This document shows positions 1-7,016 of a stretch of 39,497 nucleotides of DNA, one piece after another. Numbering within the stretch: the first letter of the stretch is position 1; each line of letters begins with the position of its first letter. The translations under genes were made by a program, and so were the position numbers. The stretch is from an uncultured Methanomassiliicoccales archaeon (GTDB lineage Archaea; Thermoplasmatota; Thermoplasmata; Methanomassiliicoccales; Methanomethylophilaceae): assembly GCA_959597175.1 (NCBI GenBank), contig CAUFXM010000012.1, positions 1 to 39,497 of the forward strand. The letters are read 5' to 3'. The notes under the pieces are model-generated. The model saw nothing but the letters and a program-made list of their open reading frames with translations, was not told the DNA's origin and made no database searches.

Positions 1-224
1 CGGCGTAGCATCGCCGCTGGCGTATGATCTAGCACACGTCCAGGTTTCGTATGATTGGTGATCATCGGACTACCTCCGTTCTCATCCTCCGTTAACGGAG
101 TCCTACACCACTTCCCCGGAACAGGACCTCTGTCCGGGTGCATGCTTTGATTCTGATTCTGAATCCCTGCCAGTTTCTGACAGGAGCGGAACCCCCGTAC
201 ACATGGGAAGTATTTAAGGCTTCC

Positions 225-316
225 GATTGTGCCCGGTTGTTCCAGAGATTCATCTCTGTTGAATCGCATGATCGTCGGCCTTTCGCCGCGACCGCACGAT
301 GCTTCACATCGCGCAG
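225..316 (-). ncRNA. Candidate small RNA, unit 2 of tandem array
   Basis: This is an inferred transcript. A TATA core at 337-345 lies about 25 nt before a TGCGCGATGTGAAGCATCG start that matches unit 1. The same hairpin order follows, ending with GATTCA/TGAATC (247-265). The stem sequences differ from unit 1 while the pairing is kept. Boundaries are approximate. Confidence 0.33.
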
Positions 317-349
317 AATCGGGTAAAGGGCAGAAGTATATAAGACTTC

Positions 350-446
350 CGACCGAAGCCGTTTTTCCGCGATTCGAACAGTGTTCGAATCTGACCGACT
401 CCACGGTTTTTCCCCGTGAGCCACACGATGCCACACATCGCGCAAA
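350..446 (-). ncRNA. Candidate small RNA, unit 1 of tandem array
   Basis: This is an inferred transcript. A TATA core at 465-475 (minus-strand GATATAAATAG) would place the start near 446. The RNA would begin TGCGCGATGTGTGGCATCG, which folds as a CGATG/CATCG hairpin. A CACGG...CCGTG hairpin and a perfect 9-bp GATTCGAAC/GTTCGAATC stem (371-391) follow. Boundaries are approximate. It resembles no RNA family I recognise. Confidence 0.35.
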
Positions 447-491
447 CCCCTCTACACACATCTTCTATTTATATCTATCGGTACTCGAACC

Positions 492-887
492 TCACGGAGT
501 GAACGTGATGAGCACCGCATCGCCGATTTTCGCCCTCAAATCCCTCAAATCGGGGTGATAGAGCCTCAGATAGCCCTCCTTGTACTGCCTCCGGCCGAGG
601 ATCCTGGCGACGACCGCCGCCTCCACGGCGCCCTCCACCTTCCACGCCGAGCCCTCGCCGGAGATGTCAGTGGAGACGTAGATGGGCAGGCGGAGCCTCA
701 GACGCTGCGAATCGTCGCACGAATCCCAGATCAGCCGCAGCTGCTCCTCCGGGATCTCGATGACGGAGCCGTCGCGCAGACGGAAAGTGCGGTCGCCGGA
801 ATCCATCATCTCCATCAGCGACGGCTTCGATGCTGCGAGGTTCGAGTTCAGCTCCCTCATGATGGAGCTCATGAACGCATCTTCCAT
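492..887 (-). CDS. DUF61 / UPF0216 family protein
   Basis: This 131-residue protein belongs to the DUF61 (UPF0216) family of small archaeal proteins of unknown function. The family pattern is visible: an N-terminal helix with RELNSNL, then LRDGSVIEIPEEQL, then RLRLPIYVSTDISG, and a C-terminal LYHPDLRDLRAKIGDAVLI. I chose the ATG at 887 over an upstream in-frame codon at 923 because a TATA box at 902-914 lies about 25 nt before it, implying a leaderless mRNA, and the family begins near this residue. It is divergent from nifB across a 117-nt intergenic region. It ends in TGA. I am sure of the family; the function is unknown. Confidence 0.85.
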   Translation of the reverse strand: MEDAFMSSIMRELNSNLAASKPSLMEMMDSGDRTFRLRDGSVIEIPEEQLRLIWDSCDDSQRLRLRLPIYVSTDISGEGSAWKVEGAVEAAVVARILGRRQYKEGYLRLYHPDLRDLRAKIGDAVLITFTP

Positions 888-901
888 GTTTCTAACATTA
901 T

Positions 902-914
902 TATTATAATATAA
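902..914 (-). promoter_or_regulatory. TATA box of the DUF61 gene
   Basis: An A/T-only TTATATTATAATA stretch sits about 20-25 nt before the ATG at 887. That is the spacing expected for an archaeal promoter giving a leaderless transcript. Confidence 0.6.
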
Positions 915-960
915 GGCGACCACGGACGGGCGCCTTCACGCCATCCCCTGATGTCACTGC

Positions 961-982
961 TAACGGCGTTAAATTAAATATC
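961..982 (+). promoter_or_regulatory. nifB promoter with palindrome TAACGGCGTTA abutting the TATA box
   Basis: An 11-bp palindrome (961-971) runs directly into the A/T-rich TATA element TTAAATTAAATAT. The element is about 27 nt before the nifB ATG, so the mRNA is probably leaderless. A palindrome at the BRE/TATA edge could be a repressor site; the factor is unknown. It does not match the GGAA-N6-TTCC operator of NrpR. Confidence 0.5.
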
Positions 983-1004
983 CGACCGTCAATCCAGTGT
1001 CCGC

Positions 1005-2237
1005 ATGTCTCAGAATCAGCAGTTGGAGGAGGCACTCGCCAGGCACCCGTGCTACAGCAGCGACGCCCATCACCGTTTCGCCAGGATGCACGTGCCTGTC
1101 GCCCCGAGGTGCAACATACAGTGCAACTACTGCAACAGGAAGTTCGACTGCTGCAACGAATCCCGTCCGGGGGTCACCAGCGAGGTCCTATCCCCCGAGC
1201 AGGCCGCCGAGAAGGTCGCCTACGTCAGGGAGCGCATACCCGAGCTCAGCGTCGTCGGCATAGCCGGACCCGGGGACCCCCTCGCCAACGAGGAGACCTT
1301 CCGCACCCTGGAGCTCGTCGGAACGCGCCATCCGGACCTGACCCTCTGCGTTTCGACCAACGGTCTGGCCCTGCCGGGGAACGAGCAGAGGCTCTACGAC
1401 CTGGGGGTCAGGTTCATCACCGTGACCATGAACGCCTGCGACCCGGAGGTCGGCGCCAGGGTGTACTCCTCGGTCCGCTGGGACGGCGAGGTGCTCAGAG
1501 GCGTCGAGGGGGCCGGGCTCCTTATCGACCATCAGACGCGCGGCATCGAGGAGTGCTCCAGGCTCGGGATGCTGGTGAAGGTGAACATCGTCATGGTGCC
1601 GGGGATCAACGACGCCCACATTCCGGACCTGGTGAGGTACGTGAAGGGACACGGGGCCTACATGGTGAACATCCTCCCGCTCATCCCCGTGGAGGGGACG
1701 CCGTTCGCCGGGCTCCGCGCTCCGACCCCGAAGGAGCGGAGGGACATGATGGACCGCTGCTCCCTGGACGCCAGGATGATGCGCCACTGCAGGCAGTGCA
1801 GGGCGGACGCCATCGGATTGCTCGGCGAGGACCGCTCCCAGGAGTTCGTCGGGCTCGGCGGATGCGGATCCGGCTGCGGACCCACCGAACCTGTCAGGAT
1901 CTCCACCAGGGACCCTACGATGGTCGCGGTCGCCAGTTCCGACGGGGAGACCGTCGACTCCGGATTCGGGAACGCCTCATCGTTCAGGATCTACCGCATC
2001 TCCGATGGGAGACGGGAGATTCTTCGCGAGGTCCCCGTAGACAGGTCCTCCCCCACCGTTGGCGGAGGCCATCGTGAGCACATCCGCGCCATCGTGGACT
2101 CCCTAGGGGACTGCGGGGTGGTCATTGTGAAGGAGATCGGCGACATGCCCATGAAGACGCTGACCAACCTGGGTGTGAGGGTGGTCATCTCCGAAGGGAC
2201 CGTCGGAGATGCCCTGGAAGCCGCGCGCTCCGTTTGA
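1005..2237 (+). CDS. nifB: NifB-type radical SAM FeMo-cofactor biosynthesis protein with C-terminal NifX-like domain
   Basis: NifB fuses two [4Fe-4S] clusters with an S-adenosylmethionine-derived carbon to make NifB-co, the precursor of nitrogenase cofactors. This 410-residue protein has the radical SAM CX3CX2C motif (C36, C40, C43 in CNIQCNYC), the NifB signature NESRPGVTSEVL, VVGIAGPGDPLAN, and the cluster-binding HCRQCRADAIGLLGED. From about residue 305 a NifX/NafY-like domain follows a Gly/Cys-rich linker (GGCGSGCG). The start is the ATG at 1005, placed 27 nt after a TATA box. No nifHDK, nifE or nifN lies in the window. The protein could serve a nitrogenase elsewhere or a nitrogenase-independent role. 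Family assignment is firm; the in vivo role is inferred. Confidence 0.88.
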   Translation: MSQNQQLEEALARHPCYSSDAHHRFARMHVPVAPRCNIQCNYCNRKFDCCNESRPGVTSEVLSPEQAAEKVAYVRERIPELSVVGIAGPGDPLANEETFRTLELVGTRHPDLTLCVSTNGLALPGNEQRLYDLGVRFITVTMNACDPEVGARVYSSVRWDGEVLRGVEGAGLLIDHQTRGIEECSRLGMLVKVNIVMVPGINDAHIPDLVRYVKGHGAYMVNILPLIPVEGTPFAGLRAPTPKERRDMMDRCSLDARMMRHCRQCRADAIGLLGEDRSQEFVGLGGCGSGCGPTEPVRISTRDPTMVAVASSDGETVDSGFGNASSFRIYRISDGRREILREVPVDRSSPTVGGGHREHIRAIVDSLGDCGVVIVKEIGDMPMKTLTNLGVRVVISEGTVGDALEAARSV

Positions 2238-2286
2238 TGGATTGCCAGCGGATGCCGTTCGCATTTCTGCACAATCCGACTTTGCA

Positions 2287-2350
2287 TAATTACGATTATG
2301 CTATTTTCAAATATGATAATCATTATTATCCTAATTACGATTATATAGAC
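2287..2350 (+). promoter_or_regulatory. Promoter with 13-bp direct repeats upstream of the ATPase
   Basis: TAATTACGATTAT occurs twice, at 2287-2299 and 2332-2344, 45 bp apart. Between them is an A/T-rich dyad (TGATAATCA, GATAAT/ATTATC). The second repeat merges with the TATA box (TTATATAG, 2341-2348), about 25 nt before the ATG at 2369. This looks like an operator that could hide the TATA box. Confidence 0.5.
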
Positions 2351-2368
2351 TGAAAACCATGATGGACC

Positions 2369-3784
2369 ATGGACTTCATCGGCAGACAGGCGGAGATGGA
2401 TGTGCTTGAGAACCAGTATCGGCTGGACCACCCGTTCGTTCTCATGTACGGCCGCCGCCGTGTGGGGAAGTCTACACTAATCAAGAGATTCATCTCTGGG
2501 AAGACCGCACTCTACTACCAGGTCGACGACGACCTGGACAGCACCTTTCTGCCCAGCTTCGGCCGCGCCGTGAGCGATGCCCTTGGGATGAGCGGTGTAT
2601 AGTTCGCAACATGGAACGATGCCTTCGAAACCTATGTGGAGAACACCCCTGGGAGGAAGGTAATCGTCATCGACGAGTTCCAGTACCTTATGATGTCCGA
2701 CAAGGGAACGCTCCGCAGGTTCCAGTCGATCTGGGACAACTACCTGTCGGCAAGGGACGTGATGCTGATTCTGTGCGGGTCGTACCTGACCATGATGAAG
2801 AACATCAGCTCCGATTACAACAACCCCCTGTACCAAAGGAACACCGCCGAACTCCATATACGCCCCCTACCCTTCGATGTCGTATCCAAAGGGGAAGACC
2901 ACCGCAGGGATGTGGAGGAATACGCCATAACAGGAGGGGTCCCATACTACATGAAACTCCTGGATCCTGATCTGGAACCAGTCCGGAACGCGGCGAACCT
3001 CATCATCCGCCTTGGTGCCCCTCTAATCAACGAGCCGGAGCATCTCCTCAGCAGAGAGTTTCGCAGCAACGGCTCCTACAACGGATTCCTCAGGACAGTC
3101 GCCGAAGGGAACTCGAAGTCCGCCGACATATCCTCAGCGACATCCCTCACATCCTCCGAATGCGCGCCGTATCTGGACAGACTGCAGACAGTCGGGATGG
3201 TGAGACGCGACGTGCCCATAACCGAGGAGGACCCGAAGCACAGCAGGAAAGGACTCTACAGGGTATCCGACAACTTCATGGCGCTCTGGTACAGGTTCGC
3301 CTACCCGTACCACAGGGATCTGGACGCCGGGGACTACGAAGAGGCCGAGCAGAACCTGATGGAGCACTTCGTGGACGGCCACGTGTCGTACGTCTTCGAG
3401 GATGTCTGTCTGCAGGTGCTGCGCTCCACGCTGCGCTCGTTGAACATCGTGGCGAGATACGGACGCTACTGGGACAAGAAGGTCGAGATCGACGTCGCGG
3501 CGATCGACAGCAAGCACGGAACCGTCTATCTGGGCGAATGCAAGTACTGGAACAGACCGGTGGATGCAAAGGTCCTGTCCTCGCTGATGTCCAAACGCGA
3601 CTCCGTGAGGGCGTTCGATGGATACACCGTGAGGTACTGCGCGTTCTCCGTCTCCGGCTACACGGATGCGGCCATCGCCTTCGCCGACGAGAACGACTTC
3701 ATGCTGTTCGACAGCGGCAGGCTGCTGTCCGAACCCAGACCCGGGGTGATGCACCTGGAGCCCCACGTCCGACGGGGCCCTTGA
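2369..3784 (+). CDS. Archaeal AAA ATPase with DUF234-like C-terminus, interrupted by one in-frame TAG (codon 78)
   Basis: Read through TAG at 2600-2602, the frame gives 471 residues, the normal length for archaeal ATPases of the Arch_ATPase plus DUF234 type. The Walker A motif GRRRVGKST (residues 28-36) lies before the TAG. Walker B VIVIDE (D102, E103) and the nuclease-like C-terminal part (KVEIDVAAID ... LGECKYWN) lie after it, so neither piece alone would be an ATPase. Similarity continues on both sides (LGMSGV-stop-FATWNDAFE). The position after GV and before FATW is normally a sense codon in this family. The start is the only in-frame ATG near the TATA box. Either UAG is read, possibly as pyrrolysine, or this is a recent nonsense pseudogene. 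Cellular role of such ATPases is not established. It ends in TGA. Confidence 0.8.
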
Positions 3785-3787
3785 TTC

Positions 3788-3799
3788 ATGTATAAATAG
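3788..3799 (+). promoter_or_regulatory. TATA box of alaS
   Basis: ATGTATAAATAG lies about 40-45 nt before the alaS ATG and leaves room for a short leader that carries a GGAGTG ribosome-binding site at 3825-3830. Confidence 0.6.
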
Positions 3800-3836
3800 G
3801 ACCCTACGATAAAGAGTCCCAATCGGAGTGTGCAAC

Positions 3837-5615
3837 ATGGACGCTCAGCAGATGAGAGAGACATACATCGACTTCTTCAAGGAGAGGGGCCACGCGCAGA
3901 TCAGCTCCGCACCCCTCATACCCGAGAACGATCCCACCGTTCTGTTCACCACCGCGGGGATGCACCCGCTGGTCCCCTACCTACTCGGCGAGAAGCATCC
4001 CGCAGGGAGGAGGCTGACAGACTTCCAGAAATGCGTCAGGACCGGGGACATCGACGAGGTCGGGGACGCCAGCCACCTGACGTTCTTCGAGATGCTCGGG
4101 AACTGGTCCCTCGGGGACTACTTCAAGAAGGAGTCCATCGCGTGGAGCTACGAGCTCCTCACCGAGGTCCTCGGGATCAAGAGGGAGCAGCTCGCGGTCA
4201 CGGTCTTCGCCGGCGACGCGGACGCCCCCAGGGACGACGAGACCGCCGACCTGTGGAGGAGCCACGGCATGACCGACGACCAGATCTTCTTCTACGGGAA
4301 GTCGGACAACTGGTGGGGCCCCGCCGGCCAGACCGGACCCTGCGGGCCCGACACCGAGATCTTCTTCGACGACGGCAGGCCCAAGTGCGGACCCGCCTGC
4401 GGACCGTCCTGCCACTGCGGGAAGTACACCGAGATCTGGAACAACGTCTTCATGCAGTACTTCAAGGACGCCGAGGGCAGGTTCTCGCCCCTCAAGCAGA
4501 TGAACGTCGACACCGGCATGGGGCTGGAGAGGATCCTCCGCGTGCTCAACCACGTGGACACCGTCTACGACACCCCCCTCTTCACCGGCATCATCGGGAA
4601 GATCGAGGGGATCACGGGCAAGAGGTACGGATCCGACGAGGAGACCACCCGCGCGTTCAGGATCGTGGCCGACCATCTGAGGGCCGCCACGTTCATCCTC
4701 GGGGACGGGGTCGTCCCCGCCAAGATCGGACAGGGATACATCCTCAGGAGGCTCATCAGGAGGGCCAGCAGGTACCTGTCCAAGCTGGGCACGGACGACG
4801 TGTGCATGCGCCAGGTGTGCGAGGTCGTGGTGTCCGAGTACTCCAAGGCCTACCCCGAGCTGGAGAGGAACAAGGAGTTCATCTACACCAACATCACCGC
4901 CGAGGAGGAGAAGTTCCACAAGACCCTGGTTAAGGGACTGAGGAGGTTCAACGAGATGATCGCCGAGGCCGGCGACGCCGAGACCCTCCCCGGGGACATG
5001 GTGTTCAGGCTCTACGACACCTTCGGGTTCCCCGTCGAGCTCACCCAGGAGCTCGCCGCCGAGCAGGGCAAGAAGGTCGACCTCAAGGACTTCCAGGACA
5101 GGTTCAAGGCCCACCAGGAGAACTCCAGGATGGGCGCCGACCAGCAGTTCAAGGGAGGACTCGCGGACCACGCGGTGGAGACCACCAAGCTGCACACGGC
5201 CACCCACCTGCTCAACGCCGCGCTGAGGAAGATCGTCAGCCCGGACATCCAGCAGAAGGGGTCCAACATCACCGCCGAGAGGCTCAGATTCGACTTCAAC
5301 CTGGACAGGAAGTGTACCCCCGAGGAGCTGAAGGCCGTCGAGCAGTACGTCAACGACGCCATCAGGGCCGCCATCCCCGTTGTCTGCGAGGAGATGCCCA
5401 TCGAGCAGGCCCGCGAGCGCGGAGCCATCGGGGTCTTCGGGGACAAGTACGACGAGATGGTCAAGGTCTACACCATCGGGGACGTGTCCTGCGAGATCTG
5501 CGGAGGGCCCCACGTGTCCAACACGTCCGAGCTCCAGGGCTTCAAGATCAAGAAGGAGGAGAGCTCCGCCGCCGGGGTCAGGAGGATCAAGGCGGTAGTC
5601 GGCAAGTTCGACTGA
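3837..5615 (+). CDS. alaS: Alanyl-tRNA synthetase, short bacterial-type, lacking the C-terminal C-Ala region
   Basis: This 592-residue enzyme charges tRNA-Ala. Catalytic class II motifs are clear: FFKERGH near the N-terminus, FQKCVRTGDID, then LTFFEMLGNWSLGDYFK, and DTGMGLERI. The editing domain carries zinc-site pairs HTATH and CEICGGPH. It stops right after the editing domain, whereas archaeal AlaRS are about 900 residues and have a long C-terminal DHHA1/C-Ala part. The motif wording is bacterial (FEMLGNWSLGDYFK), so transfer is likely. I chose the ATG at 3837 because GGAGTG sits 6 nt upstream; an in-frame GTG at 3828 lies inside that site. It is followed after 6 nt by an MFS exporter. Whether this is the only AlaRS in the genome cannot be seen here. 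Confidence 0.9.
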   Translation: MDAQQMRETYIDFFKERGHAQISSAPLIPENDPTVLFTTAGMHPLVPYLLGEKHPAGRRLTDFQKCVRTGDIDEVGDASHLTFFEMLGNWSLGDYFKKESIAWSYELLTEVLGIKREQLAVTVFAGDADAPRDDETADLWRSHGMTDDQIFFYGKSDNWWGPAGQTGPCGPDTEIFFDDGRPKCGPACGPSCHCGKYTEIWNNVFMQYFKDAEGRFSPLKQMNVDTGMGLERILRVLNHVDTVYDTPLFTGIIGKIEGITGKRYGSDEETTRAFRIVADHLRAATFILGDGVVPAKIGQGYILRRLIRRASRYLSKLGTDDVCMRQVCEVVVSEYSKAYPELERNKEFIYTNITAEEEKFHKTLVKGLRRFNEMIAEAGDAETLPGDMVFRLYDTFGFPVELTQELAAEQGKKVDLKDFQDRFKAHQENSRMGADQQFKGGLADHAVETTKLHTATHLLNAALRKIVSPDIQQKGSNITAERLRFDFNLDRKCTPEELKAVEQYVNDAIRAAIPVVCEEMPIEQARERGAIGVFGDKYDEMVKVYTIGDVSCEICGGPHVSNTSELQGFKIKKEESSAAGVRRIKAVVGKFD

Positions 5616-5621
5616 TGGCAC

Positions 5622-7016
5622 ATGGCTTCGACGAAGGCGATGATGGCGCTGATCGTGCTGGCCACGGTCATAGACGGGATGGATGCTTCGATAGTGAACG
5701 TTGTCCTCCCGCAGATGTCCGCGGACCTGGGCATGACGGTGTCATCCAGCGCCTTCGTGTCGGTAGCCTACCTCATCCCCATCGCCGGGCTCTGCCTGGC
5801 CCTGGGGAAGGTCGCCGACCGCACCGACGTCCGTCGGATGTTCGTGGTCGGGACCATAATCTTCATCTTAGCATCGGTGGGCTGCGCCCTGTCACCCGGA
5901 CAGGGTGCGCTCATCTCCTTCCGTTTCATCCAGGGACTGGGTGCCGCGTTCATGGTGGCCTCCACTCCCATCATGGTCGTCCGCCACCTGCCGGAGGACC
6001 ACCGGGGCAGGGGCATGGCCTGCATCGCCGCCGGCTCCGGGATCTCCGTCATCATCGGGCCCACCATCGGCGGGATAATCGGCGACATACTCTCGTGGCA
6101 CTGGGTCTTCCTTCTGAACATCCCCCTGGGCATCGTGCTTCTCGCGGCGTCCGGGATGATCCCCAAGGGCTCCAGCGACGCGTCCTCGTCCCTCCCGGAC
6201 AGACCCTCAGTGGTCATGATGTTCGCCGGGATCGCGCTGGGGATGGTTGCGATGTACGGATACGTCGACGGCTTCCTCGGGACCGTCCCGGCGATCGCCT
6301 GCGCAGCCGTCGCCGTGGTCCTGATGGGTGCGGTGGTGACCAGGTCACGCAGGACCCCGGACCCGCTCCTGGACATGCGCCTGCTGGGGAACAGGAGGTT
6401 CGCCGCCGTGTCCGCGGTGTTCCTGCTGAGCACCATGATGGGCGCCGGCGTGATGTACCTCATACCCTACTACCTGACCCTGGCGGAGGGCATGGACTCC
6501 TTCGACATCGGCGTGATACTGGCGGTGGCGTCTCTGCTCACCGTCATCGTGACCGTCCCCACCGGGAAGTGGTGCGACTCCCGCGGATGCAGGACGCCCG
6601 CCTGCATATCCCTGCTGCTGAGGGTGGTGTTCTCCTTGATGCTGGCCGTCATAGACCCGGCCCTGGGCCTGGGGTTCTTCGTGACAGCCCTGGCGATACT
6701 GGGCGTTTCCTTCGGGATATCCGGCACCTCGCAGTCCACGAGGATGGTGGAGGAGGCCCCCGAGGAGCTCTCCGGGGAGGCCGGGACCATGGCCATGCTG
6801 GTCAACTACGTGGGCTACGCCCTCGGTCTCGCGATGTTCGCCCTGGCGTTCTCCCTGGCATCTTCCGGGTCCGGCGACATGGGGTCCATGCCCCTCTCCG
6901 ACTTCCTGGGCGGGTTCCATGTCTCCTGCGCTATGGGTGCGGCCCTGGCCGTGGTGGCGCTGGCGGCATCCCTCGCTGTGAAGGGCAGGGAAAAAGCCGG
7001 AGTTCACGAGGAGTGA
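5622..7016 (+). CDS. MFS transporter, DHA2 (drug:H+ antiporter) type
   Basis: This 464-residue integral membrane protein has the MFS pattern VVLPQMSADLG in the first helices, LGKVADRTDVRRMFVVG for the motif A loop between helices 2 and 3, RFIQGLGAAFM, and the motif C-like GPTIGGIIGDILSWHWVFLLNIPLG typical of DHA2 exporters. About 12-14 hydrophobic segments are visible. The substrate is not predictable. It begins 6 nt after alaS, so the two are probably co-transcribed. Its 3' end overlaps the convergent AlbA-domain gene by 13 nt. Confidence 0.85.
   Translation: MASTKAMMALIVLATVIDGMDASIVNVVLPQMSADLGMTVSSSAFVSVAYLIPIAGLCLALGKVADRTDVRRMFVVGTIIFILASVGCALSPGQGALISFRFIQGLGAAFMVASTPIMVVRHLPEDHRGRGMACIAAGSGISVIIGPTIGGIIGDILSWHWVFLLNIPLGIVLLAASGMIPKGSSDASSSLPDRPSVVMMFAGIALGMVAMYGYVDGFLGTVPAIACAAVAVVLMGAVVTRSRRTPDPLLDMRLLGNRRFAAVSAVFLLSTMMGAGVMYLIPYYLTLAEGMDSFDIGVILAVASLLTVIVTVPTGKWCDSRGCRTPACISLLLRVVFSLMLAVIDPALGLGFFVTALAILGVSFGISGTSQSTRMVEEAPEELSGEAGTMAMLVNYVGYALGLAMFALAFSLASSGSGDMGSMPLSDFLGGFHVSCAMGAALAVVALAASLAVKGREKAGVHEE

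Larger units (their letters stand above)
206..480 (-). repeat. Diverged tandem repeat units (~126-129 nt) each with a TATA box
   Basis: TATA-like cores lie at 211-219, 337-345 and 465-475. The first two sit in near-identical blocks (206-224 and 332-350) where GGAAG or AGAAG, an A/T core and CTTCC form an inverted repeat. A second shared block, CGATG-N6-CATCGCGCA, lies at 297-315 and 426-444. A third shared element is a GATTC...GAATC stem at 247-265 and 371-391. These spacings are 126, 129 and 124 nt. Read on the minus strand, each TATA core is 20-30 nt upstream of the conserved TGCGCGATGTG block, the usual archaeal promoter-to-start spacing. The region 1-205 has further hairpins (87-100 CTCCGTTAACGGAG; about 116-138) and may be a more diverged third unit. 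I see no convincing protein gene in 1-491. Confidence 0.6.

Noticed and set aside
92..445. 117-codon open frame across the tandem repeats on the minus strand
   Set aside because: It starts with TTG, has no ribosome-binding site and no known domain. Its internal similarity (RDV-HR pattern) is explained by the 129-nt repeat period being a multiple of three.
3981..5621. 546-codon minus-strand frame opposite alaS
   Set aside because: It is a GC-driven antisense shadow with Leu/Gly/Val/Asp-rich composition; alaS is certain.
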